DNA of 6,123 nucleotides from Planctomycetota bacterium (GCA_016872875.1 VGYW01000474.1:1-6123); one strand, 5' to 3'; positions 1 through 5,947 are shown, counted from the first letter of the stretch. A program made the numbers and translations. The notes: generated by a model not told the origin, from the sequence alone.

Positions 1-445
1 TGGGCAGGCGGAACGGCCTCTTGAACTTCGCGCTGAGCTTCTGGAGGAAGCCCTGGCAGTCGTCCCAGCTCACGTTATCCACGGGGTTCTGCGGCTTGCC
101 CTTGAAGTGGCTCGGGTTCTCGCCCATGACCGCCTGCCATTGGGCCTGCGTGACCTCGGTCTTGCCGAGCCAGAAGGGCCGGCTGATCTTCACGCGGCGC
201 TGGGGGAACTCGGGCTGGAACTCCCCCGCGTTGCCGCCGAAGACCTTCTGGAGTTGCTCCGGGCTTGTGGCCGGGGCGCTGCCCATCAGAAACTCGCCGG
301 CGGGGATGAGAACCAGGGTCATCTTCACCCCGCCGCCGAGGGCGATGTCGGTTTCCGCCTCGACACCGAGGGCCTTGGCGGCTTCCGCCTGACGCCGCCT
401 AGCTTCCGCCGCGTCAAACGGCCACTCGCCCGCCTTCGGCGCCTC
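1..445. repeat. Intragenic direct repeat, copy 1 (FGE-like domain 3)
   Basis: Bases 1-445 align without a gap to 1426-1870 at a constant offset of 1425 bp (475 codons), so the reading frame is kept. By eye about 19 of the first 180 bases differ. Stretches such as CCTGCGTGACCTCGGTCTT and CAAACGGCCACTCGCCCGCC are identical. The repeat probably continues past the left edge. Confidence 0.9.
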
Positions 446-3400
446 GCCGGCCCCCGGCTCGATGCGGCGGAGGCGGATGTTGCGCAGGGCGGCAGTGGTC
501 TGCCACGTCCCGACGCCCAAAGGAAGCAGATGCCGCCACTCAGGAGCCAGCGACAGCCGACGCTCCGCGTCCGCGAAGTCGATCACCTTCTTCCCGTCGA
601 GCCACACCGTCACCCTGGCGGTAGTCACCCGCAAGCGGATCTCGTACCACCGGCGTTGCTCAAAGGCGACCTTCCTGGTCGTCTCATTCCTCGGCTCGTG
701 GGAGCGGTCGATATAGTGCAGCACCACATCGTCGGTCCCGCCGCCTACGAGATAGGCGTGGGATGCACCCACAGGGAACGCGATATGACAGAAACTACTC
801 GTCCCCTCGACCCGCATCGCCTCCAGGCTGAACTCGTAATCCGCGCTTGGGACCTCTTCTGTCCAGGCAATGTCGGTGCTGCCAGTTCCTTTCTCCAGGA
901 TCAGGCTTCCGTCACGCGTGTACACTCTGCCATGCCCTGCCGCCGAGCCCACGTCTGCAACCCGCCACCCCTTCAGCGTTTTGCCGTCGAAGAGGCTTTG
1001 CCACTCGCCCGGCCGCAAGTCCTGAGCTGCTTTGGCGGTTGCCGTGGCGACGACGCACACCCGACAGCCGATGTTGCGGAACCGGTTCGCCGGACCGTTC
1101 GAGTAGCGATACGCGGAGCGACAGGTCGCGGCAGGGTGGTCCCACGAACCGCCCCGGAGGACCCGGGCGCTGCCAGTCGCGGGGCCTTGGGGGTCAACCT
1201 GGGGCGCTTTCTCGTATGGCGCAAACCAGTCCACGCACCATTCCCAGGTGTTTCCCGCCATATCGTGCAGGCCCCAGGCATTGGGCTTGGTCTGCCCAAC
1301 GGCCTGTGTCGAGGCGCCTGAGTTGGCCGCGCACCAGGCGTGTGGTCCGAGGGCGGCCAGGCTGTCGCCGAAGTATAGCTCGGTGGCGGCGCCGGCGCGG
1401 CCGGCGTACTCCCACTCCGCTTCGGTGGGCAGGCGGAAGGGCCTGCCGAGCTTCGCGCTCAGCTTCCGGAGGAAGCCCTGGCAGTCGTCCCAGCTCACCT
1501 TCTCGACGGGGTTCTGCGGCTTGTCCTTGAAGTGGCTTGGATTATCAGCCATGACCGCTTGCCACTGGGCCTGCGTGACCTCGGTCTTTCCGAGCCAGAA
1601 GGGCCGGCTGATCTTCACGCGGCGCTGGGGGAACTCGCGCGTATACCATTCGGCCTCGCCGCCGAATGCCTTCTGTAGCTGCTCCGGGCTGGTCGTCGGC
1701 GGGCTGCCCATGAGGAATTCGCCCGCGGGGATGAGGACGAGGGTCATCTTCGCGCCATTGCCGAGATCAATATCCTGTTCGACCGGGACACCGAGGGCCT
1801 TGGCGGCCTCTGCCTGACGCCGCCTGGCCTCCGCCGCGTCAAACGGCCACTCGCCCGCCTTCGGCGCCTCGGCCAGCGCCTTGGTCGGCGCCGTCACCGT
1901 AGCACACACCACCCGCAGGCCGACATGCCAGTGACCACGACCGGGCCGGGACATCAGACGAAAGGCCGCGCGAAGGCCATTGGGAGCCGCGAGGTACGAC
2001 CCGCCGCGCAGCAAGCGGTCGGAGCCGGTGGGCGGGCCCTCTGGGTCGGTCTGCGCGCCAGGCCCATAGTCTGCGTACCAGTCCTCGCACCATTCGAACA
2101 CGTTTCCGGCCATGTCGTAGAGGCCCCAGCCATTGGGTCTCTTCAGGCCAACTTGCGCAGGTGAATGCGCGCGGACCCAGCCAAAGTCAACCACCTTGGT
2201 GGCATCGTCGCCGAAGTAGAACTCGGATCCCGCGCCAGCACGGTAGGCATATTCCCACTCGGCCTCCCGCGGCAGCCGGAAGCCTTTGCCCGGCAGCCTC
2301 TCCTTGAGCTTCATTATGAACTCCTGGCAAGCAACCCAACTCACCATCTCGACCGGGTTCTGGGGCTTCCCCCTGAACCTGCTTGGGTTCTGGCCCATCA
2401 GGGCCTCCCACTGTTCCTGCGTGACCTCGTACTTCCCCAGCCAGAAGGGTCTCGTGATCCTCACTCTGTGTTGAGGGAATTCACGCTGATACGATTCCAG
2501 ATCCTCGCCGTAGAGCTTCTGTAGTTGCGCGGCGCTGGTGGTGGCCGGGCTCCCCATGAGGAATTCGCCGGCCGGGATCAGGACAAAGCTCATCTTGACC
2601 CCGTTGCCGAGATCAACGTCCTGCTCGATTGGCACCCCGAGAGCCTTGGCGCTCTCTGCCTGGCGGCGCTTGGCTTCCGCGGCGTCAAACGGCCACTCGG
2701 TGTAGACGATAGGCTCAGCAGCTTTCCCTGCCCGCGCCCGGAGCGCGGCGATCTGGACTGCGGCCTCCTTGCCCGTCTTCGACTGGCCGTGCTCTTTCTC
2801 AAACTTGTCGAGCATGTTGCCCAATGCCGCGACCTGCGCCTTGCTCAGCTTGTCCCTAGTGAGCGCCTCGATCTCGGCCCAGGCCTTGCGGGCGGCGACT
2901 TCGGCGGCGCCGAGGGTGAGGGCGGCCAGGCGGTCCTTGTAGACGGACAGGCCCGGCGGGTTGCCCGCGGCGGCGAGGGCCTTGTCGGCCAGGGCGGGGT
3001 CCTCGCCCTCGGCGATGCGGAAGATGGCCTCGGCGAGGCGCGAACGCTCGTCGTCCTTCGACACCACCGCGGCGTAGGCGAGGGCCTGCTTGGCCGTGAG
3101 ATCAAGGACGCGCCGGGTGACGGCTTCCTTGGGGGTCTGGAGGGTGATGACGCCGTTCTCGACGCCCGTGATGTTGCCGAGCGCGCCGGCGATGGAGATT
3201 GTGCCTTTCCGCGCGGCGACGCCTTTCTCGACGGCGGCCCAGAACTCTTTGAGGACGGCCAATGCCTCCTGGTCGGCCTTGAGCATGTCCTGAAGTGTGG
3301 GCGGGCCGTCTCCGGCCCGCGGAGGAACGCGGGGCACAGAGGCCCCGCCCACAAGGCCGGCCAGGAGCTTGTCGGCGGCGGGGTAGTCGCGGGCCTTGAG

Positions 3401-4957
3401 GAGCGCCCAGAGCTTGTCGGATTCGGCCTGGTAGGCGGCCAGGGCGGCGCGGAGGCGAGTGGACTTGATGGACTCAATGGACTCGATGGACTCGGCCACG
3501 AGGTCGGCGATGCCGTCGAGGGGCAGGGCCTTGGCGGCTTCGAGGAGCTTGACCGCCTCGTCGAACTTCCCGGCATCGGCGAGCTTCTTCGCCTCGGCCT
3601 TGATCGCCTGCCACTTGGCCAACGCGGCGGCGTCCTCTTTCGGGGCGGGGACTGGCTCGACCTTGGGCTCGGGCGTTTCCTTGGGCTTGGGCGGGGGAGT
3701 CACCACGGGGTGCTCGGTTGTCGTCTTTCGGTTGTCGGGGACGGAGGTCTTCTTGGCGTCCTCTGGCGGCTTGGCGGTCAAGTCTTTGCGGTTGTCGGTT
3801 GTCGGTCGTCGGTTATCGGGTACGGAGGTGGCGGTGTCGGGCGGCTTGGAGCCGGAGCGAAGGGCGAGGATGAGGCCGGCGATGGCGAGGATGGCGACGA
3901 CGGCGGCGACGGCGAGCCAGGAAGGCACCCTCACCCTACCCTCTCCCCGAGGGAGAGGGGAAGAGGGCTGTGGGGGAGCGTCTGCTCCCTCTCCCTTGGG
4001 GAGAGGGCGGGGGTGAGGGTGCTTTCCCATCGCCAAGCGCTTGCCCTCGGTCATCTCGAGGGTCGGGGCCTCGGCGAGCATGGCTCGGCCTTCGGCACGA
4101 GCCGCGCCCGCTACAGATTGGAGCTTGCCCAGGCCATTGAGGTCGTCGAGCAATGCCGTGGCCGAGGGGTAGCGGGCCTCGGGGTTCTTGCGGAGCAGCC
4201 GGTCAACGATGTGGCAGAGGCGGCGGTCAACGCGCGGGGCGAGGCTCGCCAGAGGCGGGGCCTGCTCGGTCGCCTGCTTGACCAGGACCTCGGAGAAGTT
4301 GCGCCCCTCGAATGGCGGTCGGCCGGCGAGGGCGCAAAAGAGGGTTGCGCCCAGGGAGTAGAGGTCGGAGCGCGGCTCCGCCTCGCCCCCCTTGGCCATC
4401 TCGGGCGCGACGTAGGCGGGGGTGCCGACGACCGCGCCGTCGGCCGTCACCTCCACGTCGCCCTCCGTGCGCTTGGCGAGGCCGAAGTCGGTGACGCGCA
4501 CCTGGCCCTCCTTGTCGAGCATGATGTTGGAGGGCTTGATGTCGCGGTGGACGATCCCCTCTTTGTGTGCGGCGGCGAGGGCGCTGGCGACCTGCTTCAT
4601 CACGTCGAGCGCGCGATTCGGCTCCAGCGGCCCGTCGCGCCGCACGATGTCGGAGAGCGTCTCGCCGTCAACGAACTCCATGGCGAAGTAGTAGTAGCCT
4701 TCGGCTTGCCCAACATCATAGGCTTGCACGATATTGGGGTGCCGCAGCTTGGCCGCTGAGCGCGCCTCGCGGAGGAAGCGCTGGACGAATGCCTCGTTCT
4801 CCGCCAGCTTCTTGGGGAGCACCTTGAGGGCGACGAGCCGGTCCATCGAGACCTGTCGCGCCTTGAGGACGGTTCCCATTCCGCCCTTGCCGAGCTTGCC
4901 GAGCAGTTCGAAGCCGCCGAGACGCTTTGGCTCTTGCTGGGGCGTGGGCTGGGCCAT
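1..4957 (-). CDS. Membrane Ser/Thr protein kinase with three FGE-like domains and a DUF1080 domain (C-terminus beyond the window)
   Basis: A single open frame of 1652 codons starts at ATG 4957 and is still open at base 2. The start is supported by AGGAGGT seven bases upstream. The N-terminus is a canonical Hanks-type kinase: glycine loop LGKGGMGTV (22-30), VALK lysine K45, helix-C E64, catalytic HRDIKPSN with D139 and N144, DFG D157, GTPAYVAPE (178-186) and SDLYSLG (197-203), so it should be active. One hydrophobic helix, residues 347-366 (WLAVAAVVAILAIAGLILAL), follows. After it comes a Pro/Lys-rich linker, then an Ala/Lys/Glu-rich, probably helical stalk (about 400-745). Then come FGE-like domain 1 (787-1019), FGE-like domain 2 (1069-1303), DUF1080 (1319-1499) and the start of FGE-like domain 3 (from 1544). 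Inferred topology: kinase in the cytoplasm, FGE/DUF1080 outside the inner membrane, i.e. a sensor kinase. Its ligand is unknown. Four repeat elements are translated in frame within the linker and stalk. The frame was checked by codon phase at the start, the HRD and DFG motifs, membrane helix, each domain border and the left edge. Confidence 0.93.
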   Translation of the reverse strand, partial: MAQPTPQQEPKRLGGFELLGKLGKGGMGTVLKARQVSMDRLVALKVLPKKLAENEAFVQRFLREARSAAKLRHPNIVQAYDVGQAEGYYYFAMEFVDGETLSDIVRRDGPLEPNRALDVMKQVASALAAAHKEGIVHRDIKPSNIMLDKEGQVRVTDFGLAKRTEGDVEVTADGAVVGTPAYVAPEMAKGGEAEPRSDLYSLGATLFCALAGRPPFEGRNFSEVLVKQATEQAPPLASLAPRVDRRLCHIVDRLLRKNPEARYPSATALLDDLNGLGKLQSVAGAARAEGRAMLAEAPTLEMTEGKRLAMGKHPHPRPLPKGEGADAPPQPSSPLPRGEGRVRVPSWLAVAAVVAILAIAGLILALRSGSKPPDTATSVPDNRRPTTDNRKDLTAKPPEDAKKTSVPDNRKTTTEHPVVTPPPKPKETPEPKVEPVPAPKEDAAALAKWQAIKAEAKKLADAGKFDEAVKLLEAAKALPLDGIADLVAESIESIESIKSTRLRAALAAYQAESDKLWALLKARDYPAADKLLAGLVGGASVPRVPPRAGDGPPTLQDMLKADQEALAVLKEFWAAVEKGVAARKGTISIAGALGNITGVENGVITLQTPKEAVTRRVLDLTAKQALAYAAVVSKDDERSRLAEAIFRIAEGEDPALADKALAAAGNPPGLSVYKDRLAALTLGAAEVAARKAWAEIEALTRDKLSKAQVAALGNMLDKFEKEHGQSKTGKEAAVQIAALRARAGKAAEPIVYTEWPFDAAEAKRRQAESAKALGVPIEQDVDLGNGVKMSFVLIPAGEFLMGSPATTSAAQLQKLYGEDLESYQREFPQHRVRITRPFWLGKYEVTQEQWEALMGQNPSRFRGKPQNPVEMVSWVACQEFIMKLKERLPGKGFRLPREAEWEYAYRAGAGSEFYFGDDATKVVDFGWVRAHSPAQVGLKRPNGWGLYDMAGNVFEWCEDWYADYGPGAQTDPEGPPTGSDRLLRGGSYLAAPNGLRAAFRLMSRPGRGHWHVGLRVVCATVTAPTKALAEAPKAGEWPFDAAEARRRQAEAAKALGVPVEQDIDLGNGAKMTLVLIPAGEFLMGSPPTTSPEQLQKAFGGEAEWYTREFPQRRVKISRPFWLGKTEVTQAQWQAVMADNPSHFKDKPQNPVEKVSWDDCQGFLRKLSAKLGRPFRLPTEAEWEYAGRAGAATELYFGDSLAALGPHAWCAANSGASTQAVGQTKPNAWGLHDMAGNTWEWCVDWFAPYEKAPQVDPQGPATGSARVLRGGSWDHPAATCRSAYRYSNGPANRFRNIGCRVCVVATATAKAAQDLRPGEWQSLFDGKTLKGWRVADVGSAAGHGRVYTRDGSLILEKGTGSTDIAWTEEVPSADYEFSLEAMRVEGTSSFCHIAFPVGASHAYLVGGGTDDVVLHYIDRSHEPRNETTRKVAFEQRRWYEIRLRVTTARVTVWLDGKKVIDFADAERRLSLAPEWRHLLPLGVGTWQTTAALRNIRLRRIEPGAGEAPKAGEWPFDAAEARRRQAEAAKALGVEAETDIALGGGVKMTLVLIPAGEFLMGSAPATSPEQLQKVFGGNAGEFQPEFPQRRVKISRPFWLGKTEVTQAQWQAVMGENPSHFKGKPQNPVDNVSWDDCQGFLQKLSAKFKRPFRLP
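2..427 (-). other. FGE-like domain 3 with lead-in segment (cut by the window edge)
   Basis: Residues 1511-1652. The lead-in EWPFDAAEARRRQAE starts at 427, followed by VKMTLVLIPAGEFLMGS, WLGKTEVTQAQW, NPVDNVSWDDC and, at the edge, RPFRLP, which is where domains 1 and 2 continue into EAEWEYA. Roughly the second half of the fold, including the region that would hold any catalytic cysteines, lies outside the window. Confidence 0.87.
461..1003 (-). other. DUF1080 (3-keto-disaccharide hydrolase / concanavalin-like) domain
   Basis: Residues 1319-1499, about 181 residues, starting with the family hallmark WQSLFDGKTLKGW (1319-1331) and ending TAALRNIRLRRI. The internal VTVWLDGKKVIDFAD is also typical. 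DUF1080 proteins are jelly-roll beta-sandwiches, very numerous in planctomycetes and Bacteroidetes, and some act on 3-keto-sugars. Here the domain is wedged between FGE-like domains 2 and 3 of a sensor kinase, so a carbohydrate-sensing role is plausible but inferred. Confidence 0.85.
1049..1852 (-). other. FGE-like domain 2 with lead-in segment
   Basis: Residues 1036-1303. It has the same lead-in (EWPFDAAEARRRQAE) and the same order of FGE motifs: TLVLIPAGEFLMGS, WLGKTEVTQAQW, RLPTEAEWEYA with W1182, GNTWEWCVDW, RGGSW (1268-1272) and NIGCRVC near the end. A single cysteine, C1279, lies after RGGSW, so the canonical pair is incomplete. It matches domain 3 much better than domain 1, at both protein and DNA level. 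Confidence 0.88.
1426..1870. repeat. Intragenic direct repeat, copy 2 (FGE-like domain 2)
   Basis: Partner of the copy at 1-445. It covers the lead-in and first half of FGE-like domain 2. FGE-like domain 1 (about 2245-2700) is a more distant third copy. Such repeats can recombine within the gene and can also confuse short-read assembly. Confidence 0.9.
1901..2698 (-). other. FGE-like domain 1 with its conserved lead-in segment
   Basis: Residues 754-1019 of the kinase. A lead-in of about 33 residues beginning EWPFDAAEAKRRQAESAKAL (754-773) runs into the FGE-sulfatase/SUMF1 fold: FVLIPAGEFLMGS (791-803), a WLGKYEVTQEQW segment, RLPREAEWEYA with W901, GNVFEWCEDW around C957, then RGGSY (984-988) and HVGLRVVC at the end. 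In true formylglycine-generating enzymes the stretch after RGGS carries two active-site cysteines; here it reads YLAAPNGLRAAFR and has none. It is therefore most likely a non-enzymatic, C-type-lectin-like binding domain. It is the most diverged of the three copies. Confidence 0.88.
3296..3353. repeat. GC-rich inverted repeat translated in the kinase stalk
   Basis: The outer arms are TGTGGGCGGGCC (3296-3307) and GGCCCCGCCCACA (3341-3353), which pair except for one extra base. Inside lies a perfect small hairpin, CCCGCG (3316-3321) with CGCGGG (3328-3333). It is read in frame as about residues 536-554 (VGGASVPRVPPRAGDGPP), a Gly/Pro-rich interruption of an otherwise helical stalk. It resembles dispersed GC-rich palindromes common in environmental bacterial genomes. 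Confidence 0.75.
3461..3493. repeat. 9-bp tandem repeat (GGACTCGAT type), 3.7 copies
   Basis: Units are GGACTTGAT, GGACTCAAT, GGACTCGAT and a partial GGACTC. On the coding strand this reads as SIESIESIKS in the stalk. Because the unit is 9 bp, changes in copy number keep the frame and would add or remove three residues at a time. Confidence 0.85.
3729..3829. repeat. CGGTTGTCGG-type degenerate repeats in the linker
   Basis: CGGTTGTCGGGGACGGAGGT (3729-3748) recurs as CGGTTATCGGGTACGGAGGT (3810-3829), 18 of 20 bases identical. Just before the second copy, a short tandem of CGGTTGT/CGGTCGT units spans 3789-3813. On the coding strand this gives two TSVPDNR motifs and RPTTDNR just after the membrane helix (about residues 377-410). 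The tandem resembles low-complexity dispersed repeats seen in other genomes. Confidence 0.75.
3925..4022. repeat. CCCTCACCC/CTCTCCC palindromic element translated in the juxtamembrane linker
   Basis: This nested palindrome has outer arms GCACCCTCACCCT (3925-3937) and GGGGTGAGGGTGC (4010-4022, one mismatch). Two inner hairpins lie at 3939-3959 and 3987-4007, built from CCCTCTCCC and GGGAGAGGG. It has the form of a dispersed palindromic repeat abundant in many bacterial genomes, usually intergenic. Here it is open in the kinase frame and encodes about residues 313-344 (beginning HPHPRPLPKGEGAD), between the kinase domain and the membrane helix. Confidence 0.85.
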
Positions 4958-4964
4958 TGGCCGG

Positions 4965-4971
4965 ACCTCCT
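4965..4971 (-). promoter_or_regulatory. Ribosome binding site of the kinase gene
   Basis: AGGAGGT on the minus strand, a full anti-Shine-Dalgarno match, lies seven bases before ATG 4957. It decides this start. Confidence 0.9.
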
Positions 4972-4975
4972 CTGC

Positions 4976-5032
4976 GTTCGTAGTGCGGGCTTCAGCCCGT
5001 CGAAGATACGGCCTGAAGGCCGCACCACGAAC
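4976..5032. repeat. Inverted repeat forming the kinase 5' leader hairpin
   Basis: GTTCGTAGTGCGG (4976-4988) pairs with CCGCACCACGAAC (5020-5032), 12 of 13. Two nested small hairpins, GGGCTTCAGCCC and CGGCCTGAAGGCCG, lie inside. This is the form of the GTGCGGGCTTCAGCCCG-type repeats dispersed in many environmental bacterial genomes. It fills the space between the predicted promoter and the ribosome binding site of the kinase gene. No T-run follows on either side, so it is not an obvious intrinsic terminator. Confidence 0.85.
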
Positions 5033-5039
5033 AACTGCC

Positions 5040-5067
5040 ATTATGCGCGGGGCGGGGCGGGAGTCAA
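5040..5067 (-). promoter_or_regulatory. Predicted sigma-70-type promoter of the kinase gene
   Basis: On the minus strand, TTGACT (5062-5067, 5 of 6 to the -35 consensus) and CATAAT (5040-5045, 5 of 6 to the -10) are separated by 16 bases. Transcription would start near 5033, leaving a leader of about 76 bases. It lies just downstream of the yjbQ stop, so the kinase could be transcribed alone. Confidence 0.65.
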
Positions 5068-5092
5068 GCGGGGCGATGGCTGGCTGGGCAGG

Positions 5093-5488
5093 TCACTTGG
5101 GGATGGCGGTCACGAGGCAGCGGCGGCGGCGGGGGCCGTCGAACTCGCAGAAGTAGATGGCCTGCCAGGTTCCGAGGACGAGTCGGCCGCCGACGACTGG
5201 GACGCAGAGGGATGAGCCGACGATGGTGGCCTTGGCGTGGGCGTCGGAGTTCCCCTCCACGTGGCGGTAGGCCCCCTCGCGCGGCACGAGGCGCTCGAGG
5301 ACCGCGATGACGTCGCGCGTCACGTCGGGGTCGGCGTTCTCGTTGATTGTCACCGCGGCGGTGGTGTGTGGGACGAAGACTTGGCAGAGTCCCTCGGCAA
5401 GCCCCTCGGCCTTGATGGCCTTCTGGACCTCGGAGGTGATGTCCATGAACTCGACGCGGGACTGGGTTGGGACTGTAAGCTCCTGCAT
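5093..5488 (-). CDS. yjbQ: YjbQ/UPF0047 family protein
   Basis: The protein is 131 residues, normal for this small family. Visible family motifs are FVPHTTAAVTINENADPDV (H41, N49-N51), the EGNSDAHAKATIVGSS stretch (78-93, with H84) and GTWQAIYFCEFDGPR (106-120). E. coli YjbQ is a trimeric protein of uncertain physiological role with reported weak thiamine-phosphate-synthase-like activity; nothing here narrows the function. I chose the start at 5488 because GGGAG lies seven bases upstream and MQELTV is a usual N-terminus. The frame stays open upstream to 5569, but those 27 residues look like translated intergenic DNA. It lies 135 bp upstream of the kinase gene on the same strand; the promoter between them argues against strict co-transcription. 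Confidence 0.92.
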   Translation of the reverse strand: MQELTVPTQSRVEFMDITSEVQKAIKAEGLAEGLCQVFVPHTTAAVTINENADPDVTRDVIAVLERLVPREGAYRHVEGNSDAHAKATIVGSSLCVPVVGGRLVLGTWQAIYFCEFDGPRRRRCLVTAIPK

Positions 5489-5495
5489 CGTGCAA

Positions 5496-5500
5496 CTCCC
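5496..5500 (-). promoter_or_regulatory. Ribosome binding site of yjbQ
   Basis: GGGAG on the minus strand lies seven bases before ATG 5488. It supports the short start over the upstream in-frame one at 5569. Confidence 0.8.
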
Positions 5501-5895
5501 GAGAGGTCTGAGGTATTCTCCGCGCCCCGGCGTGAAGAGCGATGACTGACCTTGTGTATTCTCGCGCAACCGCCGCCGCGCCGCAAGTTCCTTTGATGGC
5601 CTCAGGCGGAGGGACCGATGGCGGGTCTGTCCAAGCGGTCCCGCCTTACTGAACCGAACGGGTTGGCGTTCGGCTCAGCAAGCCCATGGCCACGGCCTGA
5701 ACCTTGGCTTGTACGCCTGCAGGAAGGCAACCGCCCACAACGGTCTGGGTTGAGCTTGTCCTGCCGCCGCCAGTGCGAGCCCACTGCTGCCCCCACGCCA
5801 GGAAGCCCCCGGGGGCGCACGGCACCCGAACCAGAGCCCATGCTGGTCCACTGCTGCCGCGGAACGGCCGCCCGCCCTGTAATCCTGGCTGCGCC
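5501..5895. other. Gene-free region with hairpin-forming sequence
   Basis: I see no credible gene here. Open frames on both strands (for example 5618-5902 plus and 5602-5841 minus) have unremarkable Arg/Pro-rich translations and no ribosome site I trust. Two adjacent hairpins can be drawn: AGGCG-GGACCG (5604-5617, 3-base bulge) with CGGTCCCGCCT (5636-5646), and TGAACCGAACG (5650-5660) with CGTTCGGCTCA (5667-5677, one mismatch). A short perfect palindrome GCCCCCGGGGGC sits at 5805-5816. CCACTGCTGCC occurs twice (5781, 5848), and GTATTCTC twice upstream of yjbQ (5513, 5556). No yjbQ promoter is convincing. Confidence 0.6.
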
Positions 5896-5933
5896 GAGAT
5901 AATTGCAGAGTCATATGACTCTGCAATTATCTC
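5896..5933. repeat. Perfect 38-bp palindrome, copy 1
   Basis: The half-site GAGATAATTGCAGAGTCAT is followed directly by its exact reverse complement, with the centre between 5914 and 5915. It is AT-rich in a GC-rich setting. It has no T-run after it and no loop, so a protein-bound dimeric operator or a DNA-processing site is as likely as an RNA hairpin. Confidence 0.95.
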
Positions 5934-5935
5934 AC

Positions 5936-5940
5936 GGGAG
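5936..5940 (+). promoter_or_regulatory. Ribosome binding site of the repeat-encoded small ORF
   Basis: GGGAG lies seven bases before ATG 5948 and only one base before ATG 5942, favouring the second ATG. It is the same motif and spacing as at yjbQ. Confidence 0.6.
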
Positions 5941-5947
5941 CATGCCG

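Noticed and set aside
107..1321. 404-codon plus-strand open frame
   Set aside because: It is antisense to DUF1080 and FGE-like domains 2 and 3 and has no recognisable motif. Another plus frame (1248-1817) repeats the pattern of a shorter one at 21-392 only because the FGE domains are duplicated.
2845..3576. 243-codon minus-strand frame, Ser/Pro/Arg-rich
   Set aside because: It is out of frame with the kinase gene on the same strand. The kinase frame is continuous here by codon phase on both sides, so no frameshift needs to be invoked.
2525..4759. 744-codon plus-strand open frame
   Set aside because: It lies wholly antisense to the kinase gene. Its translation is low-complexity Gly/Leu/Arg/Val-rich and shows no domain, while the opposite frame gives textbook kinase motifs. 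It is a GC-driven shadow.
4976..5032. Intrinsic terminator of yjbQ
   Set aside because: The hairpin is strong but has no following T-run, and a promoter lies between it and the yjbQ stop.
5602..5926. Overlapping open frames on both strands (5618-5902 plus, 5602-5841 minus, 5675-5926 minus)
   Set aside because: No trusted ribosome site, no family resemblance, and mutual overlap in GC-rich DNA. The 5675-5926 frame starts in the palindrome on a TTG.
5903..5932. Promoter within the palindrome (TTGCAG and TTATCT, 18-base spacing)
   Set aside because: Both hexamers are poor matches, and a start site would fall at or past the GGGAG site. The apparent boxes follow from the palindrome's symmetry.
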